This document shows, in pieces, positions 54,596 through 63,315 of a DNA stretch of 64,000 nucleotides. A program made the translations under genes and the position numbers. The notes below the pieces were generated by a model that saw only the letters and a program-made list of their open reading frames with translations, was not told where the DNA came from and made no database searches. Within the stretch, counting starts at the first letter, position 1, and each line of letters opens with the position of its first letter. Source of the stretch: Roseomonas sp. (GTDB lineage Bacteria > Pseudomonadota > Alphaproteobacteria > Acetobacterales > Acetobacteraceae); contig JADCFA010000005.1 of assembly GCA_020249775.1 (NCBI GenBank), forward strand, positions 114,778 to 178,777. The letters run 5' to 3'.

Positions 54596-55479
54596 GACAC
54601 CACCCATAGGCCCGCTTCCTGCCGCACGGCGCCTTCTGACGCCAGCTTGATCAAATGCGCGGTCAGGCTGCGCGCTGCCGCCGGGATCAGCCTTGCATCA
54701 AGCGCTGCGCCATAAACCGGCGGGACCAAAGCCTCAGCGCTTGCCCGCCCAGCGCGGTGGAGTTCTTCCAGAACACGCGCCTCTCTCTCTCGCCGATGTG
54801 CGGCCAAAGCGGCGACGAAGGGCTGCGGGTTAGGCAGCGGCGGACCATGGCCAGCCAGATAAAGCTCATCTTCGCGCGACTGGATTTTGGCGAGCGAATT
54901 CATATAGGCCGCCATATCGCCATCCGGCGGGCTGACCACGCTGGTGGACCAGGACATGACATGATCCGCGCTGAACAGCGTGCGGTTCGTGCTGGCGTTT
55001 TCCAAAGCAAAGCAGAGGTGGTTCGCGCAATGGCCAGGCGTGTGCAGCGCGGTCACGCGCCAATCGGTGCCGGCCAGGGTCGCGCCATCCGCTAGTGTCA
55101 CATCCGGGCGGAATGTGTGATCGCCGCCTTCGCCGCCCTGTTCCGGCGGTGTCATATGCGGGCCGAAACCATAGCTCGGCGCGCCGGTTGCGGCCTTCAG
55201 CGCGGCCACGCCTGGGGAGTGGTCCCGATGCGTGTGCGAAACCAGGATATGCGTAATGCGTTCCCCCTTGGTCGCGGCCAGCAAAGCACCCAGATGCGCC
55301 GCATCCACCGGGCCCGGGTCCAGAATTGCCACGGAATTACCCTGGCCGATGATCCAGCTATTCGTGCCGCGAAAGGTGAAGGCGCCGGGATTGTTGCAGA
55401 GCACCCGCCGCACACCCGGCGCCGTTTGTTCCACGGCGCCCAGGGCCAGGCTGTCATTTTTCAGGAAGGGAATGCTCAT
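54592..55479 (-). CDS. MBL-fold metallo-hydrolase with C-terminal winged helix (LACTB2-like)
   Basis: The 295-residue protein has the zinc motif SHTHRDHSPG (HxHxDH), HTPGHCANHLCF, and SADHVMSWSTSVVSPPDGDM, and a C-terminal winged-helix-like extension (about 225-290, VVPPVYGAAL...AHLIKLASEGAV) typical of the LACTB2/BLACT_WH group, which includes endoribonuclease-like members. It begins 60 bp after the EamA gene stop and overlaps the lipoprotein gene. The true substrate is uncertain. Confidence 0.88.
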   Translation of the reverse strand: MSIPFLKNDSLALGAVEQTAPGVRRVLCNNPGAFTFRGTNSWIIGQGNSVAILDPGPVDAAHLGALLAATKGERITHILVSHTHRDHSPGVAALKAATGAPSYGFGPHMTPPEQGGEGGDHTFRPDVTLADGATLAGTDWRVTALHTPGHCANHLCFALENASTNRTLFSADHVMSWSTSVVSPPDGDMAAYMNSLAKIQSREDELYLAGHGPPLPNPQPFVAALAAHRREREARVLEELHRAGRASAEALVPPVYGAALDARLIPAAARSLTAHLIKLASEGAVRQEAGLWVVS

Positions 55480-55539
55480 CGGTGGCGCCTCATTGTTGGG
55501 CGTAGGGTGCGGCGAGGCCCGCCGCTCTGCAAGCCCTGC

Positions 55540-56451
55540 CTATTGCCCTTGGCGCTTCATCCGCCCGCGCACCAATTCCCGGTGCAGGATGTAAAGCCCG
55601 GAAAGCACAATCAGCACCGCGCCAAGGATGGTCGCGATGGTTGGCATATCCCCCCAGATCAGCCAGCCAAGCCCGACCGACCAAAGGATGGAGGTATAGG
55701 AATAAGGCCCAAGCGAAGACACCTGGGCGGACGCATAGGCTTCCGTCAGCATCACCTGCGCCACACCACCGACCAGCCCCACCAGGATCAGGATCAGCAA
55801 TTCCCAAGCGCTTGGCATGGTCCAGAAAAACGGCAGCGCCGCGGCGGTAAAGGCTGTCATCAACAGCGATTGCCACAGCACAATGGTGGTGGAGCTTTCG
55901 GTGGCTGAGAGGTTACGCACCAGAAGCGTCGTCAGCGCCGACCAGACACCTTGGGAAACCGCCACCGCCATGCCGATCATCACCGCTTTCTCGGGCCAGC
56001 CACCGCCCTGAAAGGCGCCCTGACCAAGCGCAATCACCATAATCCCGACAAAGCCCAAAATCACCGCGGACCAGCGATGAATGCCAACCTTCTCCCCCAA
56101 AAGCGGTATGGAGAGCAGGGTCACGAAAAGCGGCGTCGTGTAGGTGAGTGCGGTTTGTTCCGCCAAGGGCAGCACAGTCAGCGCAAAGAAGGAACAGCCC
56201 TGCGCCATGGTGCCGGTGAAGGCGCGCAAAAGGTGGGATGGAAAGCGCCGCGTGCGCAAAATGCCCCATTGCCGGCCCCGCGCCACAATCACGAAAATCA
56301 CCGGCAGCGCAAAGGCAGATCGGAAGAACATGATCTCGATAAAGGAAATGCTCTCCGCAATATCCTTGATCATGGCTGACATGATGGTGAAGAGCGCGGT
56401 CGCCCCCAGCATCAAAAGCGCGCCGCGGCGGATATCGTGGCGGAGCGCCAT
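55540..56451 (-). CDS. EamA/DMT-family transporter (first of two)
   Basis: The 303-residue protein has ten hydrophobic helices in two EamA halves (about 10-145 and 155-295). It begins at the stop of the upstream EamA gene (TGATG overlap), so the two are co-translated. Family members export or import amino acids and metabolites; substrate is unknown. Confidence 0.88.
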   Translation of the reverse strand: MALRHDIRRGALLMLGATALFTIMSAMIKDIAESISFIEIMFFRSAFALPVIFVIVARGRQWGILRTRRFPSHLLRAFTGTMAQGCSFFALTVLPLAEQTALTYTTPLFVTLLSIPLLGEKVGIHRWSAVILGFVGIMVIALGQGAFQGGGWPEKAVMIGMAVAVSQGVWSALTTLLVRNLSATESSTTIVLWQSLLMTAFTAAALPFFWTMPSAWELLILILVGLVGGVAQVMLTEAYASAQVSSLGPYSYTSILWSVGLGWLIWGDMPTIATILGAVLIVLSGLYILHRELVRGRMKRQGQ

Positions 56452-57434
56452 CAGGCTTTGTCCTTCATTTTATTTTTGGTCGCATTTTCCGAGTCGCCAA
56501 GCGATCTCGCTTGGCTTGAAAATGCTCCGGCACGTTCCGCCGCACGGCGCACCTGTTCGCGATGCACATTGTAAAGCCCGGCCGCCACCACCAGCGAAGC
56601 GCCGGCGAGGGTGGTCCAACCCGGCACCTCGGCCCAAATCAGAAAGCCGATGACGCCGCCAATCAACAAGGGCGAATATTCAAAGGGCGCCAGGACGGAA
56701 ATTGGCGCCAGCGCAAAGGCGCGCGCGAACAGCAAATGCGCCATACCGTTGAAAATACCAAACAGCACCAGCAGCAGCATGGCATTGGTGGAAGGCAGCA
56801 ATGACGGTGGCGGGAAGGCCGGCAGGAACAGCAAACCCATCGGGATATGCGCCATCATCAGCCAAAAGGCGATCGCCGCCGGCCCATCACTGACCGAAAG
56901 CATCCGCGTCCAGATGCGCGTTACCGCCATCAGCACCACCGCACCCAATAGCGCCGCCGTTTCAATGCGCCACAAATCGCCCGAGGGCTGCAACATGATC
57001 AACACGCCGCCAAAACCGATCATGGTGGAGGTCCAGCGCCGCCAGCCCACCTTTTCGCCGAGCAACGGAATGGCAAACAACGTCATCAGCAGCGGCGTGG
57101 CGCAAGCAACCGCGTAGGAATCCACGAGCGGCATCCCCCGCGCCCAGGCCCAATACCAGGTGGCGGAAACGCAGCAATGCAGCAGCCCGCGCCAGGCGAG
57201 CAGCCGGCGATTATTGGGGAATAGCCCCCGCCCGCGCGTGAGGATCACCACCGTGATGCCCCCCACCACGCCGCGCCAGATCATGGCCATGGCCGCGCCC
57301 ACTTCCGGCAGCGCCCATTTGATGGCGGCATCGGCGCCGGTAATGACGATATAGGCCACCAGAATAATGCCGATGCCGCGCAAGGTTTCGGCCCCGGTCG
57401 GCAGGCTGAGCACGGTTTTGGGCGCCTCAGCCAT
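56451..57434 (-). CDS. EamA/DMT-family transporter (second of two, promoter-proximal)
   Basis: The 327-residue protein (start 57434; ATG 57479 possible) has ten hydrophobic helices in two halves and a short polar C-terminal tail. It is a diverged relative of the neighbour downstream, and the pair may have arisen by tandem duplication or may form a heterodimer. Substrate is unknown. It lies divergent from the methyltransferase gene at 57636. Confidence 0.86.
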   Translation of the reverse strand: MAEAPKTVLSLPTGAETLRGIGIILVAYIVITGADAAIKWALPEVGAAMAMIWRGVVGGITVVILTRGRGLFPNNRRLLAWRGLLHCCVSATWYWAWARGMPLVDSYAVACATPLLMTLFAIPLLGEKVGWRRWTSTMIGFGGVLIMLQPSGDLWRIETAALLGAVVLMAVTRIWTRMLSVSDGPAAIAFWLMMAHIPMGLLFLPAFPPPSLLPSTNAMLLLVLFGIFNGMAHLLFARAFALAPISVLAPFEYSPLLIGGVIGFLIWAEVPGWTTLAGASLVVAAGLYNVHREQVRRAAERAGAFSSQARSLGDSENATKNKMKDKA

Positions 57435-57635
57435 GGCCTTGGCTGCTTCTGGCGGCTTGGTGTGGCATGGCCCCGGCAAGGGCGCCCACGCAACGCGGCG
57501 CGGGCTTAGGTGATGGCGATTGCATGATTATTGGGCGCAGTCTCGGCTCAGATGGGGGGCATTGCAAGCCAAATAAGGCGGTCTTAAGCGCGCCGCGCCT
57601 TGTTCCCGCCTTGGCGCAATGCGAAACAACCGCCC

Positions 57636-58367
57636 GTGGAAGCCGCCGAATATGATCTGATGGATGCGGTGGAGGAGCGCATGTGGTGGTACCGCGCGCT
57701 GCACCTTCGCGTCCTTGATGCCTTGCACCACCGCCCCGGCGCGCCTGGGGCGCTGCTCGATGCCGGCTGCGGTACGGGCGGGCTGCTAAGGCGGCTGGCT
57801 GGGAAGTCAATGCGCGCCTTGGTCGGGCTGGATTTCAACCGGGAAGCCGCGCGGCGTGCGGGGGCCAAATCCGGCGCGCTCACCACCGGGGGGGATGCCA
57901 ATCACCTGCCCTTCGCCGATGCCAGCTTTGGTGCGCTGGTGAGCCTGGATGTGCTTTGCCACCGCGCCGTGGAACCGGGCGTGGCTTTGGCCGAGTTCCA
58001 CCGGGTGCTGCAGCCGGGTGGTACCCTGGTGCTGAACCTGCCGGCTTTTGAATGGTTGCACTCGGCCCATGATATCCGCGTGCATAATGCCCGCCGCTTC
58101 ACGGCGGGTCAGGCCCGTGGCTTGCTGGCAGCAGCCGGCTTCACCGCCATTGAAACCCGCTATTGGAATGCGCTGCTGCTGCCGCTCATGATTCTGCAAC
58201 GCAAGGTCATGAAATCGGATGATCAGGCCAAAAGCGATGTCGCCCCCTTCCCGCCATGGTTGGATGCCATGCTCTACGCGGTAACGGGGCTTGAGCGATT
58301 CATGGCCCGGATCGGCCTGCGCTACCCTGCGGGCGGTTCGGTCCTAATCACCGCAACCCGGCCCTGA
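57636..58367 (+). CDS. SAM-dependent methyltransferase (type 11)
   Basis: The 243-residue protein (GTG 57636 preferred; TTG 57600 possible) begins YDLMDAVEERMWWYRALH, typical of a family linked to polyprenyl-glycosyltransferase genes. It has motif I LLDAGCGTGGLLR, GLDFN, the ANHLPFADASFGALVSLD block and an EFHRVLQPGGTLVLNLP post-motif II. It lies 15 bp before the GT2 gene, so it is likely the first of an operon that builds or modifies a glycolipid; the acceptor is unknown. Confidence 0.87.
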   Translation: MEAAEYDLMDAVEERMWWYRALHLRVLDALHHRPGAPGALLDAGCGTGGLLRRLAGKSMRALVGLDFNREAARRAGAKSGALTTGGDANHLPFADASFGALVSLDVLCHRAVEPGVALAEFHRVLQPGGTLVLNLPAFEWLHSAHDIRVHNARRFTAGQARGLLAAAGFTAIETRYWNALLLPLMILQRKVMKSDDQAKSDVAPFPPWLDAMLYAVTGLERFMARIGLRYPAGGSVLITATRP

Positions 58368-58382
58368 GAACGGAGAAGATCA

Positions 58383-59354
58383 ATGCCCCTGATATCGGCC
58401 GGCAAGGAATATCCCGTCGGTCTTTCCATTGTGGTGCCGGTCTATCGCGGCGCGGCCACGGTGGGCGCGCTGGTGGAAGCACTATCCGCCCTTAAGCCCG
58501 AAGGCGGGATCGAAATTGTGCTGGTGAATGATGGCAGCCCGGATAATTCCGGCGATGTCTGCCGTGCCTTGCAGCAAAGCGCGACGGTGCCACTGACCTA
58601 CATAGAACATGCGCGCAATTTCGGGGAGCATAATGCGGTGATGACGGGGCTGCGCCATGCGCGCGGCGCTTACATCATCACCATGGATGATGATTTGCAA
58701 AACCCGCCGGAAGAGGTGATCCGGCTTTATGATCATGCGCGCTTGGGCAATTTCGATGTGGTCTATACGCGTTATGCGGTGAAGGAACATGAAGGCTGGC
58801 GCAACCTGGGCAGCGCCTTCGCCAATTGGGTCGCGGATCAATTGATGGACAAGCCGAAGGGGCTTTATCTGTCTTCCTTTCGCTGCATGTCGGCCCTCGC
58901 AGTTTCGGAAGTTGTGAAGTATCGCGGACCCTATCCGTATGTGGACGGGCTGCTGATGCAGGTGACACAGCGGCTTGATTCGATTGAGGTGAAGCACTTC
59001 GCCCGCGCCGAGGGGCGTTCCAACTACACCATGCGGCGCCTCATCCGACTTTGGATGAACCTTGCCACCAATTTCTCGGTGCTGCCCTTGCGGATGGCGA
59101 TACTCGCGGGTGCGGGCATGGGCGTTTTGGGGCTACTGGCGGCGCTGTATGTGATTATTGAAGGGCTGATGGGGCACACGCCCTCGGGCTGGGCGTCACT
59201 CATGACCGTCACGCTGCTGATCGCTGGCGTACAATTCCTGATCCTTGGCGTGCTCGGTGAATATGTCGGGCGGTCCTTCATGTCGGCCAATGGCAAACCG
59301 CAAGGCGTGGTGCGTGAGGTTTTGCCGGCGCGCGATGAGGGACGCGCGCCATGA
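58383..59354 (+). CDS. Polyprenyl-phosphate glycosyltransferase (GT2, ArnC/DPM-like)
   Basis: The 323-residue protein has an N-terminal GT2 domain with LSIVVPVYRGAATVGALV, LVNDGSPDNS, the GNFGEHNAV-type RNFGEHNAVMTGLRHA, metal-binding TMDDDLQNPPEEV, and a conserved RSNYTMRRLIRLW segment, then two membrane helices (about 235-260 and 270-295) near the C-terminus. ArnC-type enzymes load an undecaprenyl-phosphate carrier with a sugar. It overlaps the SMR-like gene by four bases (ATGA). Confidence 0.9.
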   Translation: MPLISAGKEYPVGLSIVVPVYRGAATVGALVEALSALKPEGGIEIVLVNDGSPDNSGDVCRALQQSATVPLTYIEHARNFGEHNAVMTGLRHARGAYIITMDDDLQNPPEEVIRLYDHARLGNFDVVYTRYAVKEHEGWRNLGSAFANWVADQLMDKPKGLYLSSFRCMSALAVSEVVKYRGPYPYVDGLLMQVTQRLDSIEVKHFARAEGRSNYTMRRLIRLWMNLATNFSVLPLRMAILAGAGMGVLGLLAALYVIIEGLMGHTPSGWASLMTVTLLIAGVQFLILGVLGEYVGRSFMSANGKPQGVVREVLPARDEGRAP

Positions 59355-59701
59355 TGATGTATTGGTTGGCGCTGGCGGCGGCGATTTCCACCTCGCTGAT
59401 CGGGCAAGTTTTGTTGAAATCCGGCGCGGCGAGTTCTGTCGCTGCCGAGGGTGGGTTTTTCGATCAGCTCTTTCGCCTGCCGACCATGGTGGGGCTGGTG
59501 TGTTATGGCGGTGCGGCGCTGCTTTACATCATCGCGCTGCGCCGCATTCCGATGAGTGTCGCGCTGCCCTGCACGGCCGCTTCCTATATCGTGATTGCCA
59601 TCATCGGCTGGGCGATATTTGGTGAGAGCCTGGGCGCGCAAAAAATGGCTGCCATTGCGCTGATCGCGGCTGGTGTCGCGCTGCTGGCGACCACGGCGTG
59701 A
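59351..59701 (+). CDS. Small multidrug-resistance/ArnE-like flippase subunit
   Basis: The 116-residue protein has four membrane helices, with ISTSLIGQVLLKSGA and MSVALPCTAASYIVIAIIGWAIFGE, matching SMR/EamA-like proteins such as ArnE. Directly after an ArnC-like GT2, it most plausibly flips the lipid-linked sugar made by that enzyme. It overlaps the GT2 and the lipoprotein genes by four bases each. Drug efflux is a less likely alternative. Confidence 0.85.
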   Translation: MMMYWLALAAAISTSLIGQVLLKSGAASSVAAEGGFFDQLFRLPTMVGLVCYGGAALLYIIALRRIPMSVALPCTAASYIVIAIIGWAIFGESLGAQKMAAIALIAAGVALLATTA

Positions 59702-60099
59702 AGGCGGCGCTTGGCGCTTTGGTGTTGCTTGCGGGCTGCGCTGCTGCGCCGGAAACCTGCCCGGGGGGCACAAGCCCGGCTACCATCGCGGAAGCCTATT
59801 TCGGGCGGAATGTTCAGGGCCGTGCGCCCGTGACCGACCCTGAATGGGCGCGCTTCATGGCGGAAGTTGTGACACCCGCCTTCCCCGATGGCCTGACCGT
59901 GCTGGACGGCACCGGGCAATGGCGCAATGCGGCCGGGCGGATCAGCCGGGAAGATAGCAAGGTGTTGGTATTGGTGCTGCCGGGTCAGGATCAGGCGGCG
60001 GCTGCCGCGCGGCTTGCCCCGATGACAGCGGCCTGGAGGGCGCGCTTTGCGCAGGATTCCGTGCTGACGGTATTTCGCGCGGGCTGCGCGGCGTTCTGA
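59698..60099 (+). CDS. DUF3574 lipoprotein
   Basis: The 133-residue product starts at GTG 59698, overlapping the SMR stop (GTGA). It has a lipoprotein signal with LLAGC (C14) and a DUF3574-like body (AEAYFGRN, EWARFMAEVVTPAFPDGLTVLDGTGQW and VLVLVLPGQDQ). No reaction is known. It ends 7 bp from the convergent MFS gene. Confidence 0.82.
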   Translation: MKAALGALVLLAGCAAAPETCPGGTSPATIAEAYFGRNVQGRAPVTDPEWARFMAEVVTPAFPDGLTVLDGTGQWRNAAGRISREDSKVLVLVLPGQDQAAAAARLAPMTAAWRARFAQDSVLTVFRAGCAAF

Positions 60100-60106
60100 G
60101 GCTTCA

Positions 60107-61309
60107 CTACAGCCGCTGCACCGCCACCCGAAACGCCAAATTCGTCACCATGGTGAGCGCAAATAGCGCCGCCGCCAGAACAAGTGCATCCTGCGGCGCG
60201 CCGGAACGATCCACGAGCCACCCCGCAAGCGCCGGCGCTGGCGCGGTGATGGCGTAATAAATGGTGGAAAATACCCCCATGCCAAAGGCGCGCCGCGCCG
60301 GAGACATGGCCTGTCCCGTCAAGGCCATGATCACCCCCGCCGGCCCCATGCCGATCAACCCGAACAACACACAGGCCAGAATGGCGAAAGGCGCATAGGG
60401 CAGCGCCAAAAGGCAGACCACACCAACCGCGCTGCATAGATAAAGCACCGCATCAGGCCTGCCGGTACGATCCGCGATGAAGCCACTCAGCGGAATGGAA
60501 ATCATCATCAGCGCGCTCGCGGCACTCACCATCGGAATTGCCTGATGCGCCGCGAAGCCGCTCGCTTGCAACGCCTGCGGGGCGAAGCTTAGGAACACAA
60601 GATAGCCTGCATTGAAAAACGCCCAAACACTGGCCGCGAGCAGCGTAAGCCATAATTCGCGCCGCGGCAGGCCAGACGGCGCGGCGCCGCCGCGCGGGGC
60701 AGCCGCACCTGGTGGCGCGCGATAGCCAAGCCAAAGGGCGAGTGCCGCCGTGATGCAATAGGCGCTGGCAATCGCGAAAGGCAGGCGCCAATGGAATTGC
60801 GTCATCAGCCAATCATGCGCGACCTGACCAATGGCGATGCCGAAGGGCCAGCTTACCACCAGGATGCTCATGGCGGTCGCCAATTCCTTCCCGGCGAACC
60901 AATCCTGCACCATTTTCGCGAAATAGATCGTGCCAATCACAAAGCCGATGCCGCAAAGGATGCGCCCCAGCGCCAGCATCCCAAACCCAGCCGCCACCGC
61001 CGCCGTCGCGCCGCCAAGCCCCATCACCAATAGGCCGAGCACGAGCAAGCCGCGGTCGCTCATGTAGCGCGCCGCATAACCGCTGGGGATGGAAAGAAAC
61101 ACACCCGGCAGCATGAAAAGCCCGATCAGCGTGCCGATTTCCGTGAGGCTGAGGCCAATCTCCGTCGTGACGCCTGGTGCTGCCGATCCCATGGTCTGGA
61201 ATTGAAAGCCTAGGCTGGTGCGGCAAAAAAACAGCAACGCCAGGATGGCCCAGCGGAGGCGGCCCTCATCGCCCAGGCTGCCCTGCCCTGAACCCTGCTG
61301 CGGCGCCAT
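60107..61309 (-). CDS. Major facilitator superfamily transporter
   Basis: The 400-residue protein (ATG 61309 behind GGATGAGG) has about 12 helices. It shows GLSLTEIGTLIGLFMLPG, the loop motif GYAARYMSDRGLLVLG and a second-half GFIADRTGRPD loop. The sequence resembles cyanate/nitrate-type or organic-anion permeases (CynX-like), but the substrate is unknown. Its promoter region is shared with mtnA (114-bp divergent gap). Confidence 0.87.
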   Translation of the reverse strand: MAPQQGSGQGSLGDEGRLRWAILALLFFCRTSLGFQFQTMGSAAPGVTTEIGLSLTEIGTLIGLFMLPGVFLSIPSGYAARYMSDRGLLVLGLLVMGLGGATAAVAAGFGMLALGRILCGIGFVIGTIYFAKMVQDWFAGKELATAMSILVVSWPFGIAIGQVAHDWLMTQFHWRLPFAIASAYCITAALALWLGYRAPPGAAAPRGGAAPSGLPRRELWLTLLAASVWAFFNAGYLVFLSFAPQALQASGFAAHQAIPMVSAASALMMISIPLSGFIADRTGRPDAVLYLCSAVGVVCLLALPYAPFAILACVLFGLIGMGPAGVIMALTGQAMSPARRAFGMGVFSTIYYAITAPAPALAGWLVDRSGAPQDALVLAAALFALTMVTNLAFRVAVQRL

Positions 61310-61423
61310 CGCCTCATCCTTTCCGTTACAGGAAAACATTGAGCAAAGCGGCGGATGCCCTGTCAATCACAGGCGCGAAACGGGTTGTTCCGTCGCGGCG
61401 CAATCCGCTTTAGAACCTGTCCC

Positions 61424-62518
61424 ATGAAAATCAACGGCATCCCCTATCGCAGCATCCGCCTTGATGAGGCCGATGGCTGGTCCATCCGCATCCTCGATCA
61501 GACCAGGCTGCCCTGGCAGGTGGAATGGCTGCGCCTGACCGATGAGGATCAGGTGGCGCATGCCATCCGTTCCATGCAGGTGCGCGGCGCGCCGCTGATT
61601 GGCGCGGTTGCGGCCTATGGCATGGCGCTGGCGATGCGGCGTGACCCCGCAGCACTTGAACCCGTGGCCGCGATGCTTGGCGAAACGCGCCCCACTGCGA
61701 TCAATCTGCGTTGGGCGCTGGAGAAAATGCTCGCCGTGCTGCGCCCTGTGCCCGCCGCCGTGCGCGAAGCCGCTGCCTATGCCGAAGCCGCCGCGATTTG
61801 CGATGATGATGCCGCGACATGCGAGGCGATTGGCCGCCACGGCCTGCCCTTGTTGCAGGACATCGCCGCCCGCAAGCCAGGCCAGCGCGTGAATATCCTG
61901 ACCCATTGCAATGCCGGCTGGATCGCAACCGTGGATTGGGGCACCGCCCTTGCGCCCATTTACATGGCGCATGATGCCGGAATCCCCGTGCATGTCTGGG
62001 TGGATGAAACCCGCCCGCGCAATCAGGGCGCGGCGCTGACCGCCTGGGAATTGGGCGCGCATGGTGTGCCGCATACTGTGATTGCCGATAATGCCGGCGG
62101 GCATCTGATGCAGCATGGCGAAGTGGATATCGTCATTGTCGGCACGGATCGGGTCACACGCCGCGGCGATGTCGCCAATAAGATCGGCACTTATCTGAAG
62201 GCACTCGCCGCGCAGGATAATGGCGTGCCGTTTTGGGTAGCGCTGCCGCATTCCACGCTCGATATGCGCGTGGCCGATGGCGTGCGTGATATTCCAATCG
62301 AAGAACGTGCGGCCGAGGAAGTCACCGACATCACCGGCCAGGATGCTGAAGGCCGCATCACGCGCATCCGGGTGGCCGCCGCCGGCAGCCCTGCCGCCAA
62401 CCCTGCCTTTGATGTCACACCCGCACGGCTGGTGACGGGCTTGATTACCGAACGCGGGCGGGTTGCCGCGAGCGAAGCAGCACTCGCTGCGCTCTACCCG
62501 GAAAAGATTGCGCGTTAG
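61424..62518 (+). CDS. mtnA: Methylthioribose-1-phosphate isomerase
   Basis: MtnA converts methylthioribose 1-phosphate to methylthioribulose 1-phosphate in methionine salvage. The 364-residue eIF2B-like protein has RGAPLIGAVAAYG, the catalytic cysteine in ILTHCNAGWIAT, DETRPRNQGAALTAWEL, the catalytic aspartate in IVGTDRVTRRGDVANKIGTY and WVALPHSTLD. No other mtn gene was recognised nearby. The ATG at 61424 is preferred to the longer frame from 61355. Confidence 0.94.
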   Translation: MKINGIPYRSIRLDEADGWSIRILDQTRLPWQVEWLRLTDEDQVAHAIRSMQVRGAPLIGAVAAYGMALAMRRDPAALEPVAAMLGETRPTAINLRWALEKMLAVLRPVPAAVREAAAYAEAAAICDDDAATCEAIGRHGLPLLQDIAARKPGQRVNILTHCNAGWIATVDWGTALAPIYMAHDAGIPVHVWVDETRPRNQGAALTAWELGAHGVPHTVIADNAGGHLMQHGEVDIVIVGTDRVTRRGDVANKIGTYLKALAAQDNGVPFWVALPHSTLDMRVADGVRDIPIEERAAEEVTDITGQDAEGRITRIRVAAAGSPAANPAFDVTPARLVTGLITERGRVAASEAALAALYPEKIAR

Positions 62519-62523
62519 GCGCC

Positions 62524-63252
62524 ATGTGCGGGCGCTATTTCCAGCATCGCTCCAGCGGAGAGATCGCGCGCTATGCCCGCGCGGTGAATGCGCCGCCCAA
62601 TCTGCTGCCATCCTTCAACCGCGCGCCGACGCAGGATGGGCTGGTGCTGCGTCGCCATCCGGAAACTGGCGCGCGGCATCTGGACGCGCTGCGCTGGGGC
62701 CTTATTCCGCGCTGGGCCGATGATCCTGCCATTGGCAGCCGCATGATGAATGCGCGGTCCGAATCCATCGCCGAAAAACCATCCTTCCGCGAGGCTTTCG
62801 CGAAGCGTCGCGCCATTGCCTTTGCCGATGGCTTTTATGAATGGCAGCGCCTGGGCGAAGGCCCCAAGGCACCCAAGCAAGCCTTCGCTATTGCCATGGC
62901 TGATGGCGCGCCCATGCCCCTCGCGGCACTTTGGGAAGGCTGGCGCGGCAAGGATGGCGAGATCATCCGGAGCTACACCATCATCACCACCAATGCCGCG
63001 CCAGAATTGGCCCCTTTGCATGACCGTATGCCGGTGATCCTGCCGCCCGAGGATTGGGATGAATGGCTCGGCGAAAAACCCGCCGAACCGGCGCGGTTGA
63101 AAGCGCTGCTGCGACCCTTCCCGCGCCAGGGGCTTGCGGTGTGGCCGGTATCATCGCGCGTCAATCGCATCGCGGAAGATGACGCGACGCTATTGGAACG
63201 CGATCCGCTGGCGCAGCCACCCCCTGGGTTGGATGATCCGCCGACTTGGTAG
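62524..63252 (+). CDS. SOS response-associated peptidase (SRAP, YedK/HMCES family)
   Basis: SRAP proteins crosslink to abasic sites in single-stranded DNA to protect it. The 242-residue protein begins MCGRYFQ with the catalytic cysteine C2 after removal of Met1. It also has RWGLIPRWADDP, NARSESIAEKPSFREAF, CLVPADGFYEW-like AFADGFYEWQ, TTNAAPELAPLHDRMPVIL with the conserved histidine, and a C-terminal VSSRVNRIAEDDATL. It starts 5 bp after mtnA, within easy co-transcription range. Confidence 0.94.
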   Translation: MCGRYFQHRSSGEIARYARAVNAPPNLLPSFNRAPTQDGLVLRRHPETGARHLDALRWGLIPRWADDPAIGSRMMNARSESIAEKPSFREAFAKRRAIAFADGFYEWQRLGEGPKAPKQAFAIAMADGAPMPLAALWEGWRGKDGEIIRSYTIITTNAAPELAPLHDRMPVILPPEDWDEWLGEKPAEPARLKALLRPFPRQGLAVWPVSSRVNRIAEDDATLLERDPLAQPPPGLDDPPTW

Positions 63253-63315
63253 AAACCCTCTGGCACGCGGCCCCCTTGCGTGATTAGCTTCCCCCAACAG
63301 GAATTGGGGGAGAAA

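Noticed and set aside
61367..62611. A 414-codon minus-strand frame over mtnA
   Set aside because: mtnA is unambiguous on the plus strand; the antisense product looks like shadow translation.
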